Assembly: GCF_019400985.1 (NCBI RefSeq)
Contig: NZ_WTFF01000018.1
Span: forward strand, 1-45,811
Source of the DNA: Streptomyces bambusae
GTDB taxonomy: Bacteria > Actinomycetota > Actinomycetes > Streptomycetales > Streptomycetaceae
Direction of reading: 5' to 3'
Length of the DNA: 45,811 nucleotides
Each line of letters starts with the position of its first letter. Within the stretch, counting starts at the first letter, position 1. The translations under genes were made by a program, and so were the position numbers. The notes beneath the pieces are model-generated. The model was not told the DNA's origin, ran no database searches, and was given only the letters and a program-made list of their open reading frames with translations. This document shows, one piece after another, positions 24,147 to 32,125 of this stretch.

Positions 24147-24988
24147 CACGCACCCCCTGCGGGAACACCGAGCTCGATCCAGCCCGACTTCACCGCCGCG
24201 CCCTTGGGCGTCTTGCAGGTGAAGCGGACCACGCGGGCCTCGGCGTCGGGCTGGAGGGCGATCTCCAGCGGGATGTCGGGCGGCACGGGGGCGGAGAAGC
24301 GGCAGCCGAGGCCGCGGACCCGGGCGGAGTCGCCGCCCGCGAAGCGGTCGACCGCTTCCTCCACCGCCAGCGCGACCACGCTCATGCCGTGCGCGATGAC
24401 CGTCTCGAAGCCGGCCGAGCGGGCGGCGTCCTCGTCGAGGTGGATGGGGTTGAGATCGCCCGAGGCATGGGCGTAGGTGCTGATCCAGTCGCAGGTCAGC
24501 TCGTGCACGGCGGTCTGCGGTTCGCCCGCGCCGGCCGGGGCGGGGACGGCCGGGCCGCCGGTGATGTCGCCGAAGGGCTCCAGCAGGGTGGCGCCCACCA
24601 GCAGCGCGGAGATGACCAGTTCGGCGAAGGGCCGGGGCCCGTCCTCGCCGAACAGCTGCACCCGCAGCGCGATCCGGGCGCCGCGCGGCTCCTTGCGGAT
24701 GCCCAGCACGTCCAGGGAGACGGTGACCTGCTCGCCGGGGCGGACGGGCCGCTCGGTGCGGATGTCCTGGCCGAGGTGGACCACGGACACCGGGCCCGGC
24801 TCGGCCGCGGTCAGCGCGGCGACGGTCTCCTCGGCGACGGTGTGGGCGAGGACGAAGGTGTGGACCGGGGAGGCCTGGCCGGGGCGGGCCGTGGGCAGTC
24901 CGCGGCGGGCGGCGCCCCGGTAGTCGGTGATCTCGGGCTCGGTGACGGTGACCGTACGGACCGGGGTGGGCAGCGACAGCAGCGTCAT
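24146..24988 (-). CDS. MaoC-like double-hotdog dehydratase
   Basis: A 280-residue protein with two hotdog halves. The C-terminal half carries the hydratase-2 motif ASGDLNPIHLDEDAARSAGF with its Asp/His pair and AHGMSVVA. The N-terminal half is non-catalytic, as in eukaryotic-type and mycobacterial (R)-hydratases. It should dehydrate a 3-hydroxyacyl-ACP or CoA in a short chain-building sequence with the KS, FabG and ACP of this cluster. The start overlaps the KS stop (ATGA). Confidence 0.85.
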   Translation of the reverse strand: MTLLSLPTPVRTVTVTEPEITDYRGAARRGLPTARPGQASPVHTFVLAHTVAEETVAALTAAEPGPVSVVHLGQDIRTERPVRPGEQVTVSLDVLGIRKEPRGARIALRVQLFGEDGPRPFAELVISALLVGATLLEPFGDITGGPAVPAPAGAGEPQTAVHELTCDWISTYAHASGDLNPIHLDEDAARSAGFETVIAHGMSVVALAVEEAVDRFAGGDSARVRGLGCRFSAPVPPDIPLEIALQPDAEARVVRFTCKTPKGAAVKSGWIELGVPAGGA

Positions 24989-26241
24989 ACCGGCATCACC
25001 ACCACGGAGGCGTTGTGGCCGCCGAACCCGAAGGAGTTCGAGAGGGCGGGTCCGGGGCGCACGGTGCGCGGCGCGTCGCCGTGGACGACGTCGATGTCCA
25101 TTCCTGGCTCCAGCTGTTCGTGGTTGGCGGTGGGCGGCACCTCGCAGTGCCGCATGGCCTGCACGGTGGCGATGAGTTCGACGGCGCCGGCGGCGCCGAT
25201 GAGGTGGCCGATGACCGACTTGGGCGCGGTGACCGGCGGCTGGGCGGTGCCGAACACCTTGGCCAGGGCGGCCGCCTCGGAGCGGTCGTTGTACGGGGTG
25301 GAGGTGCCGTGCGCGTTGACGTGCACGATGTCCTCGGGGGCCAGTCCCGCGTCGGCGATGGCGCCGGCCATCGCGGCGGCCGCGCCGGCGCCGTCGGGCA
25401 GCGGCATGGCCAGGTGGTGGGCGTCGGCGGTGGCGGCGTACCCGGCGAGCAGCCCGTACGTCCGGGCCCCGCGGGCCGTCGCGTCCGCCAGCCGTTCGAG
25501 TACGACGAACCCGGCGCCCTCGCCCATCACGAACCCGTCGCGGTCCACGTCGAAGGGCCTGGACGCGTGCTCGGGGTCGTCGTTGCGGAAGCTGACGGCG
25601 CTGAGGTTGCCGAAGCCGGCCAGGGTGACCGGGGTGAGGGTGTGCTCGCAGCCGCCGGCGACGACGACGTCGGCGCGGCCGGTCTGGAGCAGCATCAGCG
25701 CGTGCCCGATGGCGTCGGCCCCGGAGGCGCAGGTGTTGGCGAGGGTCAGCGCGGGCCCGGTCCAGCCCAGCCGCATGGCGATCTGGGCGGCGGCCGCGTT
25801 GGGCATCGTCATCAGCGGCATCAGCGGGTTGACCTTGGCGGGGCCGCCGGTGGTGAAGTTCGCGGACTCCAGGTCGCTGGTGGCCCGCCCGCCGACGGCG
25901 TTGCCGACGACGATCGCGGTGCGCCCGGCCTCGGCGGCCGGGGAGCCGGCGTCGAGGTGGGCGGCGAGCGCGGCGGCGGTGCCGTAGTGGGCGAAGGGGT
26001 CCATCCGCCGGGCCTCCTTGGGCGGTACGAGGCCGGCGACGGCCTCGATGCCCCGGACCCGGCAGCCGATCCGTACGCGGTGCCGGCTGAGGTCGATGTG
26101 GGTGAGCTCGGCCGCGGTGGAGCGGCCCGCGCGCAGCGTGCTCCACAGCTCGTCCGGGGTGCACCCGCCGGGGGTGACCACGCCCATGCCGGTGATGGCG
26201 ACGGGCGGCTGCGCCGAACTGCCCCTGGACGGTCCAGGCAT
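24985..26241 (-). CDS. Beta-ketoacyl-ACP synthase (FabF/KS type)
   Basis: A 418-residue ketosynthase. The catalytic triad is complete: Cys171 (NTCASGAD), His in NAHGTSTPYND and His in KSVIGHLIGAAG, so it is a condensing enzyme and not a chain-length factor. GGGAG lies before the ATG at 26241. It is the second gene of the leftward operon. In prodiginine pathways a KS of this class passes the pyrrolyl unit on for condensation before an alpha-oxoamine synthase acts; a parallel here is inferred. Confidence 0.9.
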   Translation of the reverse strand: MPGPSRGSSAQPPVAITGMGVVTPGGCTPDELWSTLRAGRSTAAELTHIDLSRHRVRIGCRVRGIEAVAGLVPPKEARRMDPFAHYGTAAALAAHLDAGSPAAEAGRTAIVVGNAVGGRATSDLESANFTTGGPAKVNPLMPLMTMPNAAAAQIAMRLGWTGPALTLANTCASGADAIGHALMLLQTGRADVVVAGGCEHTLTPVTLAGFGNLSAVSFRNDDPEHASRPFDVDRDGFVMGEGAGFVVLERLADATARGARTYGLLAGYAATADAHHLAMPLPDGAGAAAAMAGAIADAGLAPEDIVHVNAHGTSTPYNDRSEAAALAKVFGTAQPPVTAPKSVIGHLIGAAGAVELIATVQAMRHCEVPPTANHEQLEPGMDIDVVHGDAPRTVRPGPALSNSFGFGGHNASVVVMPV

Positions 26242-26294
26242 GTCTGCTCCCTGCTTTCCCTGACGTGGTGGTGGGCGGCGGGCCGGCGGCGGCG

Positions 26295-27506
26295 TCAGAT
26301 GATCCGGCACTCGCGCGCGGCCTTGATGAAGGCGTCGGCGGCGAAGTCGATGTCGGACACGGTGTGCCGCGCGGTGATGGCGATGCGCAGCCGGGCCAGG
26401 TCGTTGGGCACGGCCGGGGTGACGACCGGCAGGCCGATCACGCCGTGCTTGCGGGAGATGGTGGCGAAGTCGTACGCGGCGTCGTCGGAGCCGGCGATGA
26501 CCGGGACGACGGCGGTCTCGCTGTCGACGGTGGAGATGCCGGCGGCGTGCAGCAGGCCGCGGAAGCGCTCGGACTCGCGCTGGATGAACTCCACCCGCCA
26601 CGGCTCGCGCTGGAGGATCCGCAGGGACTCCAGTCCTGCGGCGGCCTGGGCCGGGCCGAGGGCGGCGGAGAAGAGGAAGGGGCGGGAGGCGTACTTCAGG
26701 TGCTGGATGAGCTCGGCGGGGCCGGCGACCCAGCCGCCCATGGACGGGATGCCCTTGGAGAGGGTGCCGACCTTGACGTCGACCTTCACCTCGTGGTCGA
26801 AGTGCTCCTCGATGCCGCGGCCGGTCGCGCCGATCACGCCGAGGGCGTGGGCCTCGTCCACCATCAGCAGGGCGTTGTGCGCGTCGCAGACCTTGCGCAG
26901 CTCCACCAGCGGGGCGATGTCGCCGTCCATGGAGTAGACGGAGTCGACGATGACCAGGCGGACCCCGGTGTCGGGGGTGCTCGCCAGGCGGCGCTCCAGG
27001 TGGGCGACGTCGTTGTGGCGGAAGCGGACGACGCTCGCGCCGGAGAGCTTGCAGCCGTCCACGATGCTGGCGTGGTCGTACTTGTCGATGAAGACGGTGT
27101 CGCCGGGGCCGACGAGTCCGCCGATGACGCCGGTGTTGACGGCGTAGCCGGAGCCGAAGACCAGGGCCTGCTCGCGGCCGGCGAACTTGGCGACCTCGGC
27201 CTCCAGCTCCTCGTGCAGCGGGGTGCTGCCGGCCAGGGCGCGCACGCCGTGGTTGCCGGTGCCGTAGCGGTCGACGGCGGCCTTGGCGGCGGAGACGACC
27301 CGCTCGTCGCCGGCGAGGCCGAGGTAGCTGTAACCGGACATCATCAGCAGCCGCTGGCCGTCCTGGTCGGCGTAGGCCGAATCACGCTCGGCGGTGTACG
27401 CCACGAAGCTGTTCTTGCGGGCCGGCTCGTACTCCAGCTCGGCGACCCGCTTGCGGAAGTAGGCGAACTTCGGCTCCAGGCGGGCCCAGGCAGCGGATGC
27501 GTTCAC
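26295..27506 (-). CDS. Alpha-oxoamine synthase (8-amino-7-oxononanoate synthase family)
   Basis: A 403-residue PLP enzyme. PLP Lys251 lies in GTLSKG and Asp217 in VDEAHALGVIG; GNHGVRALAGST is the family's substrate loop. These enzymes condense an amino acid (Ala, Gly or Ser) with an acyl thioester with loss of CO2, giving an alpha-amino ketone. I chose GTG 27506 because GAGGAG lies 6 bases upstream; an ATG at 27551 adds 15 residues with a weaker site. First gene of the operon, preceded by a likely SARP-controlled promoter. Confidence 0.88.
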   Translation of the reverse strand: MNASAAWARLEPKFAYFRKRVAELEYEPARKNSFVAYTAERDSAYADQDGQRLLMMSGYSYLGLAGDERVVSAAKAAVDRYGTGNHGVRALAGSTPLHEELEAEVAKFAGREQALVFGSGYAVNTGVIGGLVGPGDTVFIDKYDHASIVDGCKLSGASVVRFRHNDVAHLERRLASTPDTGVRLVIVDSVYSMDGDIAPLVELRKVCDAHNALLMVDEAHALGVIGATGRGIEEHFDHEVKVDVKVGTLSKGIPSMGGWVAGPAELIQHLKYASRPFLFSAALGPAQAAAGLESLRILQREPWRVEFIQRESERFRGLLHAAGISTVDSETAVVPVIAGSDDAAYDFATISRKHGVIGLPVVTPAVPNDLARLRIAITARHTVSDIDFAADAFIKAARECRII

Positions 27507-27593
27507 GAGCTTCTCCTCATCGGCAAACGTCCGGCGGACCCGGAACTCCATCGGTGCCCCGCCGTTTTTCCGGCCGGGCTCTAGTGGAATTCC

Positions 27594-27625
27594 ATTAAGG
27601 CTCGGGGGGCGCAATAGCAGCGCAA
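27594..27625 (-). promoter_or_regulatory. Candidate SARP box and -10 of the oxoamine-synthase operon
   Basis: Read on the minus strand, heptads TTGCGCT (27625-27619) and TTGCGCC (27614-27608) are 11 bases apart start to start. Eight bases then separate the second heptad from CTTAAT (27599-27594), a possible -10. This heptad period and 8-base spacing is the known SARP arrangement. No usual -35 is present. A TGGAATTCCA palindrome follows at 27585-27594. Confidence 0.5.
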
Positions 27626-27709
27626 GAGGAGTCCCTGGGGCATCCCTGTGCGGGAGCCGCGCGGCGATGGATTCCCGCTCGAATGCGGGGCGTGGCGGTC
27701 CATCGGCCG

Positions 27710-27739
27710 TTGACATGCAAAGAAGTGGCGCGGGTATCT
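27710..27739 (+). promoter_or_regulatory. Candidate promoter of the SARP gene
   Basis: TTGACA (27710-27715) and GTATCT (27734-27739) with an 18-base spacer, about 60 bases upstream of the SARP GTG start. A consensus -35 is unusual in this DNA and suggests a vegetative promoter. Confidence 0.6.
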
Positions 27740-27799
27740 TCGAAACCGCACGAACTAGGGGGACACGGCCGGAAGCCGACCGTTTTCGGAGAGTGCATA

Positions 27800-28687
27800 G
27801 TGCTGATCAGACTCGTAGGTCTTGTCACGATCGAGCCGGACGGAGCTCCGCCGCAGCACCTCTCCAGCGCCCAGGCGCAGGTGGCCTTCGCCCGGTTGCT
27901 GATCGAGCGGACCACGGGCACGGACCGCGACCAGCTGGCCGAAACCGTGTGGCCCGAGGGGCTGCCGGACACCTGGGCCTCGGCGCTGCGCAGTGTGGTG
28001 AGCCGGGTCCGTACGTTCGTGACGACCCCGCAGGACCAGCCGGGCACGACACCGCTGGTCGCGCAGGGCGGCCGGTACGTGCTGCGGCTGCCGCAGGACG
28101 TGGCGGTGGACGTGGAGTGCGCGGAGGCCGCGGTGGCGGAGGCGGGTGAGGCGTACGCGGAGGGCGCGTACGCGGTGGCCCAGCAGCTGGCGGCCGGCGC
28201 GGTGTCGAACCTGCGCGGCTCGTTCCTGCCCTCGCACGAGGGCGAGTGGGTGTGCGCGATGCGCGAGCAGCTGGAGGAACTGCGCCTGAAGGCCCTGGAG
28301 ACGGCGAGCCTGGCCTCCTCCGCCCTCGGCGACGAGCACCACGCCCTGCGCTACGCGGAGGAGGCGGTGCGCCGGGCCCCGTTCCGCGAAAGCGCGTACC
28401 GCTGCCGGATGGCGGCGCACACCCGCGCCGGCAACCGGGCGGAGGCACTGCGCAGCTACCAGCAGCTGCGCGAGGTCCTGGCGGAGGAACTGGGCATCGA
28501 CCCGGCCCCCGAAACAGAGGCCGCCTACCTGGCCCTCCTGCGCACCCCGGAACCCCGCCGCCCCCTGCGCCCCTTCACGTACGTCGACCCGGTCCTGATG
28601 GGCACGTTCGAAGTCGACCGAGCGGCGGCCCCCCAACCGTGCTCACTGTCGGACCACGGCTGCACGACGCACCGGCGGGTGGCGTAG
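27800..28687 (+). CDS. SARP-family transcriptional activator
   Basis: A 295-residue protein: an OmpR-type winged helix (1-95, with DQLAETVWPEGLPDTWASAL then GRYVLRLP) and a bacterial transcriptional activation domain of TPR-like helices (about 100-245, AYRCRMAAHTRAGNRAEALRSY, EELGIDPAPET). This is the small-SARP layout of ActII-ORF4 and RedD. The GTG start has GGAGAG 6 bases upstream. It is divergent from the oxoamine-synthase operon, whose promoter region carries 11-bp-spaced heptads, so it is the likely pathway activator. Confidence 0.9.
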   Translation: MLIRLVGLVTIEPDGAPPQHLSSAQAQVAFARLLIERTTGTDRDQLAETVWPEGLPDTWASALRSVVSRVRTFVTTPQDQPGTTPLVAQGGRYVLRLPQDVAVDVECAEAAVAEAGEAYAEGAYAVAQQLAAGAVSNLRGSFLPSHEGEWVCAMREQLEELRLKALETASLASSALGDEHHALRYAEEAVRRAPFRESAYRCRMAAHTRAGNRAEALRSYQQLREVLAEELGIDPAPETEAAYLALLRTPEPRRPLRPFTYVDPVLMGTFEVDRAAAPQPCSLSDHGCTTHRRVA

Positions 28688-28708
28688 TCCCCGTCTCCCG
28701 CCTCGGGG

Positions 28709-29083
28709 CTATGACGGGTCGAGCGGCTGGATGCCGGTCCCCTCGTACAGGTCGGGCCTCAGCGACAGGACGGTGACCGGCTCACCGTCCTTCGCGGCCT
28801 GCCAGGCGATGGCCGCCGGGTGGGCGACGGCCCAGTCCACCCCTGGCCAGGACGCGGCGTCCAGGGCGTGGGCCGCGGTGAACGGGACGGTCTCGGCGAA
28901 CCGCAGGCGCGCGGCATGGGTGCCTGCCCCAGGTGTCAGGCGCTCCGCCGCGAGCACGGAGAGCGCCGGGACCAACACGCGCCCGCCGCCACGCGAGGCC
29001 TCGACGTAAACTCCGGCGAAGAACTCGTCAGCCTGGTACAGGGCCGTCAGAGCGGTGTGGTCGAAGACGGCGGTGACGTTCAC
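28709..29083 (-). CDS. PIN-domain toxin (VapC-like)
   Basis: A 124-residue protein with a PIN-like fold: Asp8 near the start (VFDHTAL), Glu47 in LAAERLTPG and acidic residues in GVDWAVAH and SLRPDLY. PIN toxins are Mg-dependent RNases. Its start overlaps the upstream antitoxin-like gene by ATGA, the usual antitoxin-toxin order. It ends against the SARP gene with only 21 bases between them. Confidence 0.65.
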   Translation of the reverse strand: MNVTAVFDHTALTALYQADEFFAGVYVEASRGGGRVLVPALSVLAAERLTPGAGTHAARLRFAETVPFTAAHALDAASWPGVDWAVAHPAAIAWQAAKDGEPVTVLSLRPDLYEGTGIQPLDPS

Positions 29084-29340
29084 GCAGCCGCGCCCTCTTG
29101 GTGGGCACGGATGCGCTCCCAGGCGGACCGACCGGCCTGCTGGAGCCCGTCCGTGTACTCCAGCCCCAGCTCGGCGGCGGCCTCCATGGCCCGCTGCTCC
29201 TGCTCGGCCTCGGTCAGCCGACTCTGGGCGAGCTGCTCAAGGAGCTCGGTGATGGTGGTACCGCTCTCCTGCGCCAGTATGCGCAGCCGGTCCCGGACGG
29301 CCTCGGTGGTCTTGACGCTGGTGGGCTTGCTGCTGCTCAT
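29080..29340 (-). CDS. Ribbon-helix-helix antitoxin-like protein (VapB-like)
   Basis: An 86-residue protein. Residues 5-45 form a ribbon-helix-helix (SVKTTEAVRDRLRILAQ, then GTTITELLEQL) and the C-terminal half is an acidic helical tail that would wrap the toxin. The promoter contains a perfect palindrome that fits autorepression by the complex. Confidence 0.65.
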   Translation of the reverse strand: MSSSKPTSVKTTEAVRDRLRILAQESGTTITELLEQLAQSRLTEAEQEQRAMEAAAELGLEYTDGLQQAGRSAWERIRAHQEGAAA

Positions 29341-29348
29341 GGGAGCGA

Positions 29349-29365
29349 TTCTACCGCCGGTAGAA
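29349..29365. promoter_or_regulatory. Palindromic operator of the toxin-antitoxin pair
   Basis: TTCTACC-GCC-GGTAGAA, perfect 7-bp arms, 8 bases upstream of the antitoxin ATG. Regulation by the antitoxin is inferred from position. Confidence 0.65.
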
Positions 29366-29397
29366 CTCTGCTGCCAGCAGGACGGAATCCCTGACGA

Positions 29398-29673
29398 CTA
29401 CCGGCCCATCGCCTTCGCGATCCGCCGCTCCAGCTCGCGGTCGATCTCCGCCTCCTCGCTCGGCGTCGGCGCGTACCCGCTCCAGGCGAACAGTGCCGCC
29501 AGGGCCTGCTCGGAAGACACGACGGGAGCGGGCAGAGCGACGGGAGCGGACGGCCTGGGCGGGCGCTGAGACAGCTGGATCAGGTAGTCCCGTAGCGACA
29601 GCCCCTCGGCGGCAGCCACCGCAGTGAGACGGTCCTTGGCTTCCGCGGCGATGCGGATGGTGACGTCAGCCAT
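29398..29673 (-). CDS. Small ribbon-helix-helix-like protein
   Basis: A 91-residue protein starting MADVTIRIAAEAKDRL with SLRDYLIQL, an Arc/MetJ-like fold as in orphan antitoxins. The remainder has a Pro-rich segment (about 38-50) and an acidic helix ending ELERRIAKAMGR. No partner toxin gene adjoins it other than the separate pair downstream. Confidence 0.6.
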   Translation of the reverse strand: MADVTIRIAAEAKDRLTAVAAAEGLSLRDYLIQLSQRPPRPSAPVALPAPVVSSEQALAALFAWSGYAPTPSEEAEIDRELERRIAKAMGR

Positions 29674-29749
29674 CGAGGGGCCCCTTTCCACCGGGCCAGG
29701 ATAGGGCGCGAGGCACCACCACGTACGCGGCCCGGCGGGCGCGCCAGTT

Positions 29750-29786
29750 GGCCCCGGCCGCCCAAGGGGGGTGGGCGGCCGGGGCC
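29750..29786 (-). terminator. Strong hairpin terminator of the fabG-fabH-ACP operon
   Basis: Perfect 14-bp arms GGCCCCGGCCGCCC / GGGCGGCCGGGGCC around a 9-base loop, about 30 bases after the fabG stop at 29817. It isolates the biosynthetic operon from the small RHH gene. Confidence 0.8.
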
Positions 29787-29816
29787 GGGTGGGGGGAAGG
29801 GAACGGGCGGTGGGGA

Positions 29817-30569
29817 TCAGGTGATGGAGACGCCCGAGTCGATGCTGACGACCTGGCCCGTCATGCAGTCCTGGTCCAGGAACAGGCCCACGCTGCGCGC
29901 GACCTCCTCGACCGTGACGAACCGGGGGATCGGGGCCTTGTCCTCCATGCCCTCCTTGACCCGGTCGGGCAGGTCCTGCGTCATGCCGGTGATCATGAAG
30001 CCCGGGGAGAGGGCGTTCACGGTCACCCCGCGCCGGCCGCACTCCGCCGCGAGGGTCCGCGTGAGGCCGATCAGGCCGGCCTTGGAGGCCGAGTACGCCG
30101 TCTGGCCGGACGTGGCGATGATGCCCGACGGCGAGACGATGTTGACGATCCGGCCCCACCGCTTGCGCAGCATGTACGGGACGGACACGCGCGCCGTGTG
30201 GAAGGACCCGATGAGGTTGGTCTGGATGACCTGCGCCCAGTCGGCCGGGTTCTGCATGGCCATCAGGCTGTCCTTGCGGATCGCGCCGTTGTTGACCAGC
30301 ACGTCCACCGGGCCGAGCGCCGCCGAGATCTCCTCGTACAGCTTCTGCGTGGCCTCCCAGGAGCCGACGTCCCCGGTGACCAGCACCGACTCGTTGGTCA
30401 GCTTCTCCTGGACGGCCAGCGCCGCGTCCCGCGAGCTGTTGTAGTGGACCGCGACCCGGCAGCCGAGCGCGTCCAGCTCCAGGGCGAGGGCCTGGCCCAG
30501 CCCCCCGGAGGCGCCGGTGACCAGCGCGACCGGGGACTGCGGGCGCTCACCCGCGCTGTTCTTGCTCAT
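29817..30569 (-). CDS. fabG: 3-oxoacyl-ACP reductase (FabG-type SDR)
   Basis: A 250-residue short-chain dehydrogenase. NAD(P)-binding TGASGGLG (19-26), NNGA and the active site Ser (VSPSG) with Y-S-A-S-K (AYSASKAG) are present. It should reduce a 3-oxoacyl-ACP from the adjacent KSIII. The start overlaps the fabH stop (ATGA). This is a pathway copy, since the trio fabG/fabH/ACP has no malonyltransferase or enoyl reductase partner here. Confidence 0.88.
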   Translation of the reverse strand: MSKNSAGERPQSPVALVTGASGGLGQALALELDALGCRVAVHYNSSRDAALAVQEKLTNESVLVTGDVGSWEATQKLYEEISAALGPVDVLVNNGAIRKDSLMAMQNPADWAQVIQTNLIGSFHTARVSVPYMLRKRWGRIVNIVSPSGIIATSGQTAYSASKAGLIGLTRTLAAECGRRGVTVNALSPGFMITGMTQDLPDRVKEGMEDKAPIPRFVTVEEVARSVGLFLDQDCMTGQVVSIDSGVSIT

Positions 30570-31552
30570 GCCGCGACACCGCCCCACTCCATCAGGATCG
30601 AACCCCATGTCATGCCGGCGCCGAAGCCGGCCAGCAGGACCTTGTCGCCCGCCGTGATACGGCCCGCCTCCAGGGCCTCGGTCAGCGCGATCGGGATCGA
30701 CGCCGACGCGGTGTTGCCGTACTTCTGGAGGTTGGTGATCAGGGCCTCGGGCCGCAGGCCGGTGTGGGACAGGATCGAGTTGATGATCCGGATGTTGGCC
30801 TGGTGCGGGACGACGTGGTCCACGTCCGCCGCGTCCACCTTGGCGCTCTCCAGCGTCTCGCGGACGGTGCGGACGGTGTAGCGCACGGCGTTGAGGTAGA
30901 TCTCGTTGCCGTTGATCTGCGCGTAGTGCAGACCCGCCTTCACCGTCTCCTCGGTGGTCGGCATCCGGCTGCCGCCGGCCAGCACCTTCAGGGAGCCGGT
31001 GCAGGAGCCGTCCGCGCCCAGGTTCCAGGCCTTGACCCGGTTCTCGGCGCCCGGCTGCAGCACGATGGCGCCCGCGCCGTCGCCGACGAGGATGGACAGG
31101 TCCCGGTCCGCCGGATTGGCGGTCAGGGTGTGGGTGTCGGAGCCGATCAGCAGGATCGGCCGCGGGTCGATGGCGATCAGCGCCATGGCCGAGACGAGCC
31201 CGTAGACGAAGCCGGCGCACTCGGAGTTGACGTCGTGCGCGCTCCCGGCGATGCCGAGCTCGTGGTGGACGAACGCCGACGTGGCGGGCGAGGGCTGCTC
31301 GGGCGTGGCGGTGGCGACGATGAGGTGGGCGATGTCGGCGCCGGTCAGGCCCGCCTTGTCCAGCGCGCGCCGGCCGGCCTCGACGGCCAGGGAGGCGGTC
31401 GTCTGACCCGGGTCCACCGCTCGCCGCTCGCGGATGCCGCAGCGGCTGACGACCCAGTGTTCGTCCACGCCGAAACGCTCCGCGAGCTCCGCACTGGTGA
31501 CGATGCGCTCGGGTACGGACATGCCCCACCCGGTGATGTCGAAGCCGGTCAC
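30566..31552 (-). CDS. fabH: Beta-ketoacyl-ACP synthase III (FabH type)
   Basis: A 328-residue KSIII with the full Cys-His-Asn set: Cys112 (NSECAGFVYGL), His in VPHQANIRI and Asn in KYGNTASAS. It starts chains by condensing an acyl-CoA with malonyl-ACP. Start is GTG, 14 bases after the ACP stop. With ACP, FabG, the MaoC-like dehydratase and FabF-type KS it forms a small fatty-acyl assembly line. Confidence 0.9.
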   Translation of the reverse strand: MTGFDITGWGMSVPERIVTSAELAERFGVDEHWVVSRCGIRERRAVDPGQTTASLAVEAGRRALDKAGLTGADIAHLIVATATPEQPSPATSAFVHHELGIAGSAHDVNSECAGFVYGLVSAMALIAIDPRPILLIGSDTHTLTANPADRDLSILVGDGAGAIVLQPGAENRVKAWNLGADGSCTGSLKVLAGGSRMPTTEETVKAGLHYAQINGNEIYLNAVRYTVRTVRETLESAKVDAADVDHVVPHQANIRIINSILSHTGLRPEALITNLQKYGNTASASIPIALTEALEAGRITAGDKVLLAGFGAGMTWGSILMEWGGVAA

Positions 31553-31566
31553 GTGGCTGGCCCGCC

Positions 31567-31821
31567 TTACGCCTGTGCCGGAACGAGCTCGACGATCTTC
31601 GCGTACACGTCACGCAGCGTGGTGGTGTCGTCGAGGTCGGCGAAGAGCGACTCGTCGGCCGGAATGTGCGGGTACTGGTTCTGGAAGCCGTACAGCCACT
31701 CCATCAGGTCCAGCGAGTCGACGTCCGCGATGTGCTGGAGCGGGGCGTCGGGGCTGACCTCTGCGGCACCCGAAACGGCCTCGAGCTGGCTCGCCAGTTC
31801 TTCGATGGTGGGCAGCGACAT
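31567..31821 (-). CDS. Acyl carrier protein
   Basis: An 84-residue acidic carrier protein with the phosphopantetheine Ser in IADVDSLDLMEWL (about residue 36). It differs clearly from the PCP at 21926-22180, so the cluster has separate carriers for amino-acid and acyl units. First gene of the ACP-fabH-fabG operon. Confidence 0.85.
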   Translation of the reverse strand: MSLPTIEELASQLEAVSGAAEVSPDAPLQHIADVDSLDLMEWLYGFQNQYPHIPADESLFADLDDTTTLRDVYAKIVELVPAQA

Positions 31822-31998
31822 GGGGTCGGTCCTCTCTCGGCAGTGCAACTCGGCGGTGCGTGATGTGTTTTCGGAAGTGATGAAAACCCCGCCCCCGCAA
31901 GGAAGGCGCAACACGCACACCCGCTCCCGCCGCCACCGCCGTTCCGGCCGTCTTGCGCCCGCCTTGCGGGGCATCGGGTTTCCTCGACGCGAATTCAA

Positions 31999-32091
31999 AC
32001 GCGGCACCACCCCGAACGCGGCACATTCCCCGCGGTACGTCCCACGCGGCAATTCCACGCGGTACGTCCCACGCGGCGCGAAGACGCGGCA
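31999..32091. repeat. Seven iterated CGCGG(C/T)(A/G) heptads in the divergent promoter
   Basis: Heptads start at 32000, 32017, 32031, 32045, 32058, 32072 and 32085, spaced 13-14 bases except the first. Within this, a 27-base unit starting GCGGTACGTCCCACGCGGC is directly repeated. The array fills the 304-base region between the leftward ACP and the rightward methyltransferase, ending 34 bases before the methyltransferase ATG. It looks like a cluster of regulator sites. The left part of the gap (31822-31998) shows nothing I can name. Confidence 0.75.
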
Positions 32092-32125
32092 CTGCCCGAG
32101 CCGGACAGGAAATGAGGACCACAGG

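Noticed and set aside
15748..27506. Standard prodiginine or tambjamine cluster
   Set aside because: Some parts match (A, PCP, dehydrogenase, KS, oxoamine synthase, SARP), but there is no PEP-utilising condensing enzyme, no RedG-type oxygenase, no O-methyltransferase set, and four trp homologues are added.
24985..31552. Ordinary housekeeping fatty-acid synthase locus
   Set aside because: No fabD or enoyl reductase; genes are embedded with SARP, oxoamine synthase and tailoring enzymes, so these are pathway copies.
31999..32091. CRISPR array or SARP boxes
   Set aside because: Units are too short and degenerate for CRISPR with no spacers or cas genes; the 13-14-base period does not fit the 11-base SARP pattern.
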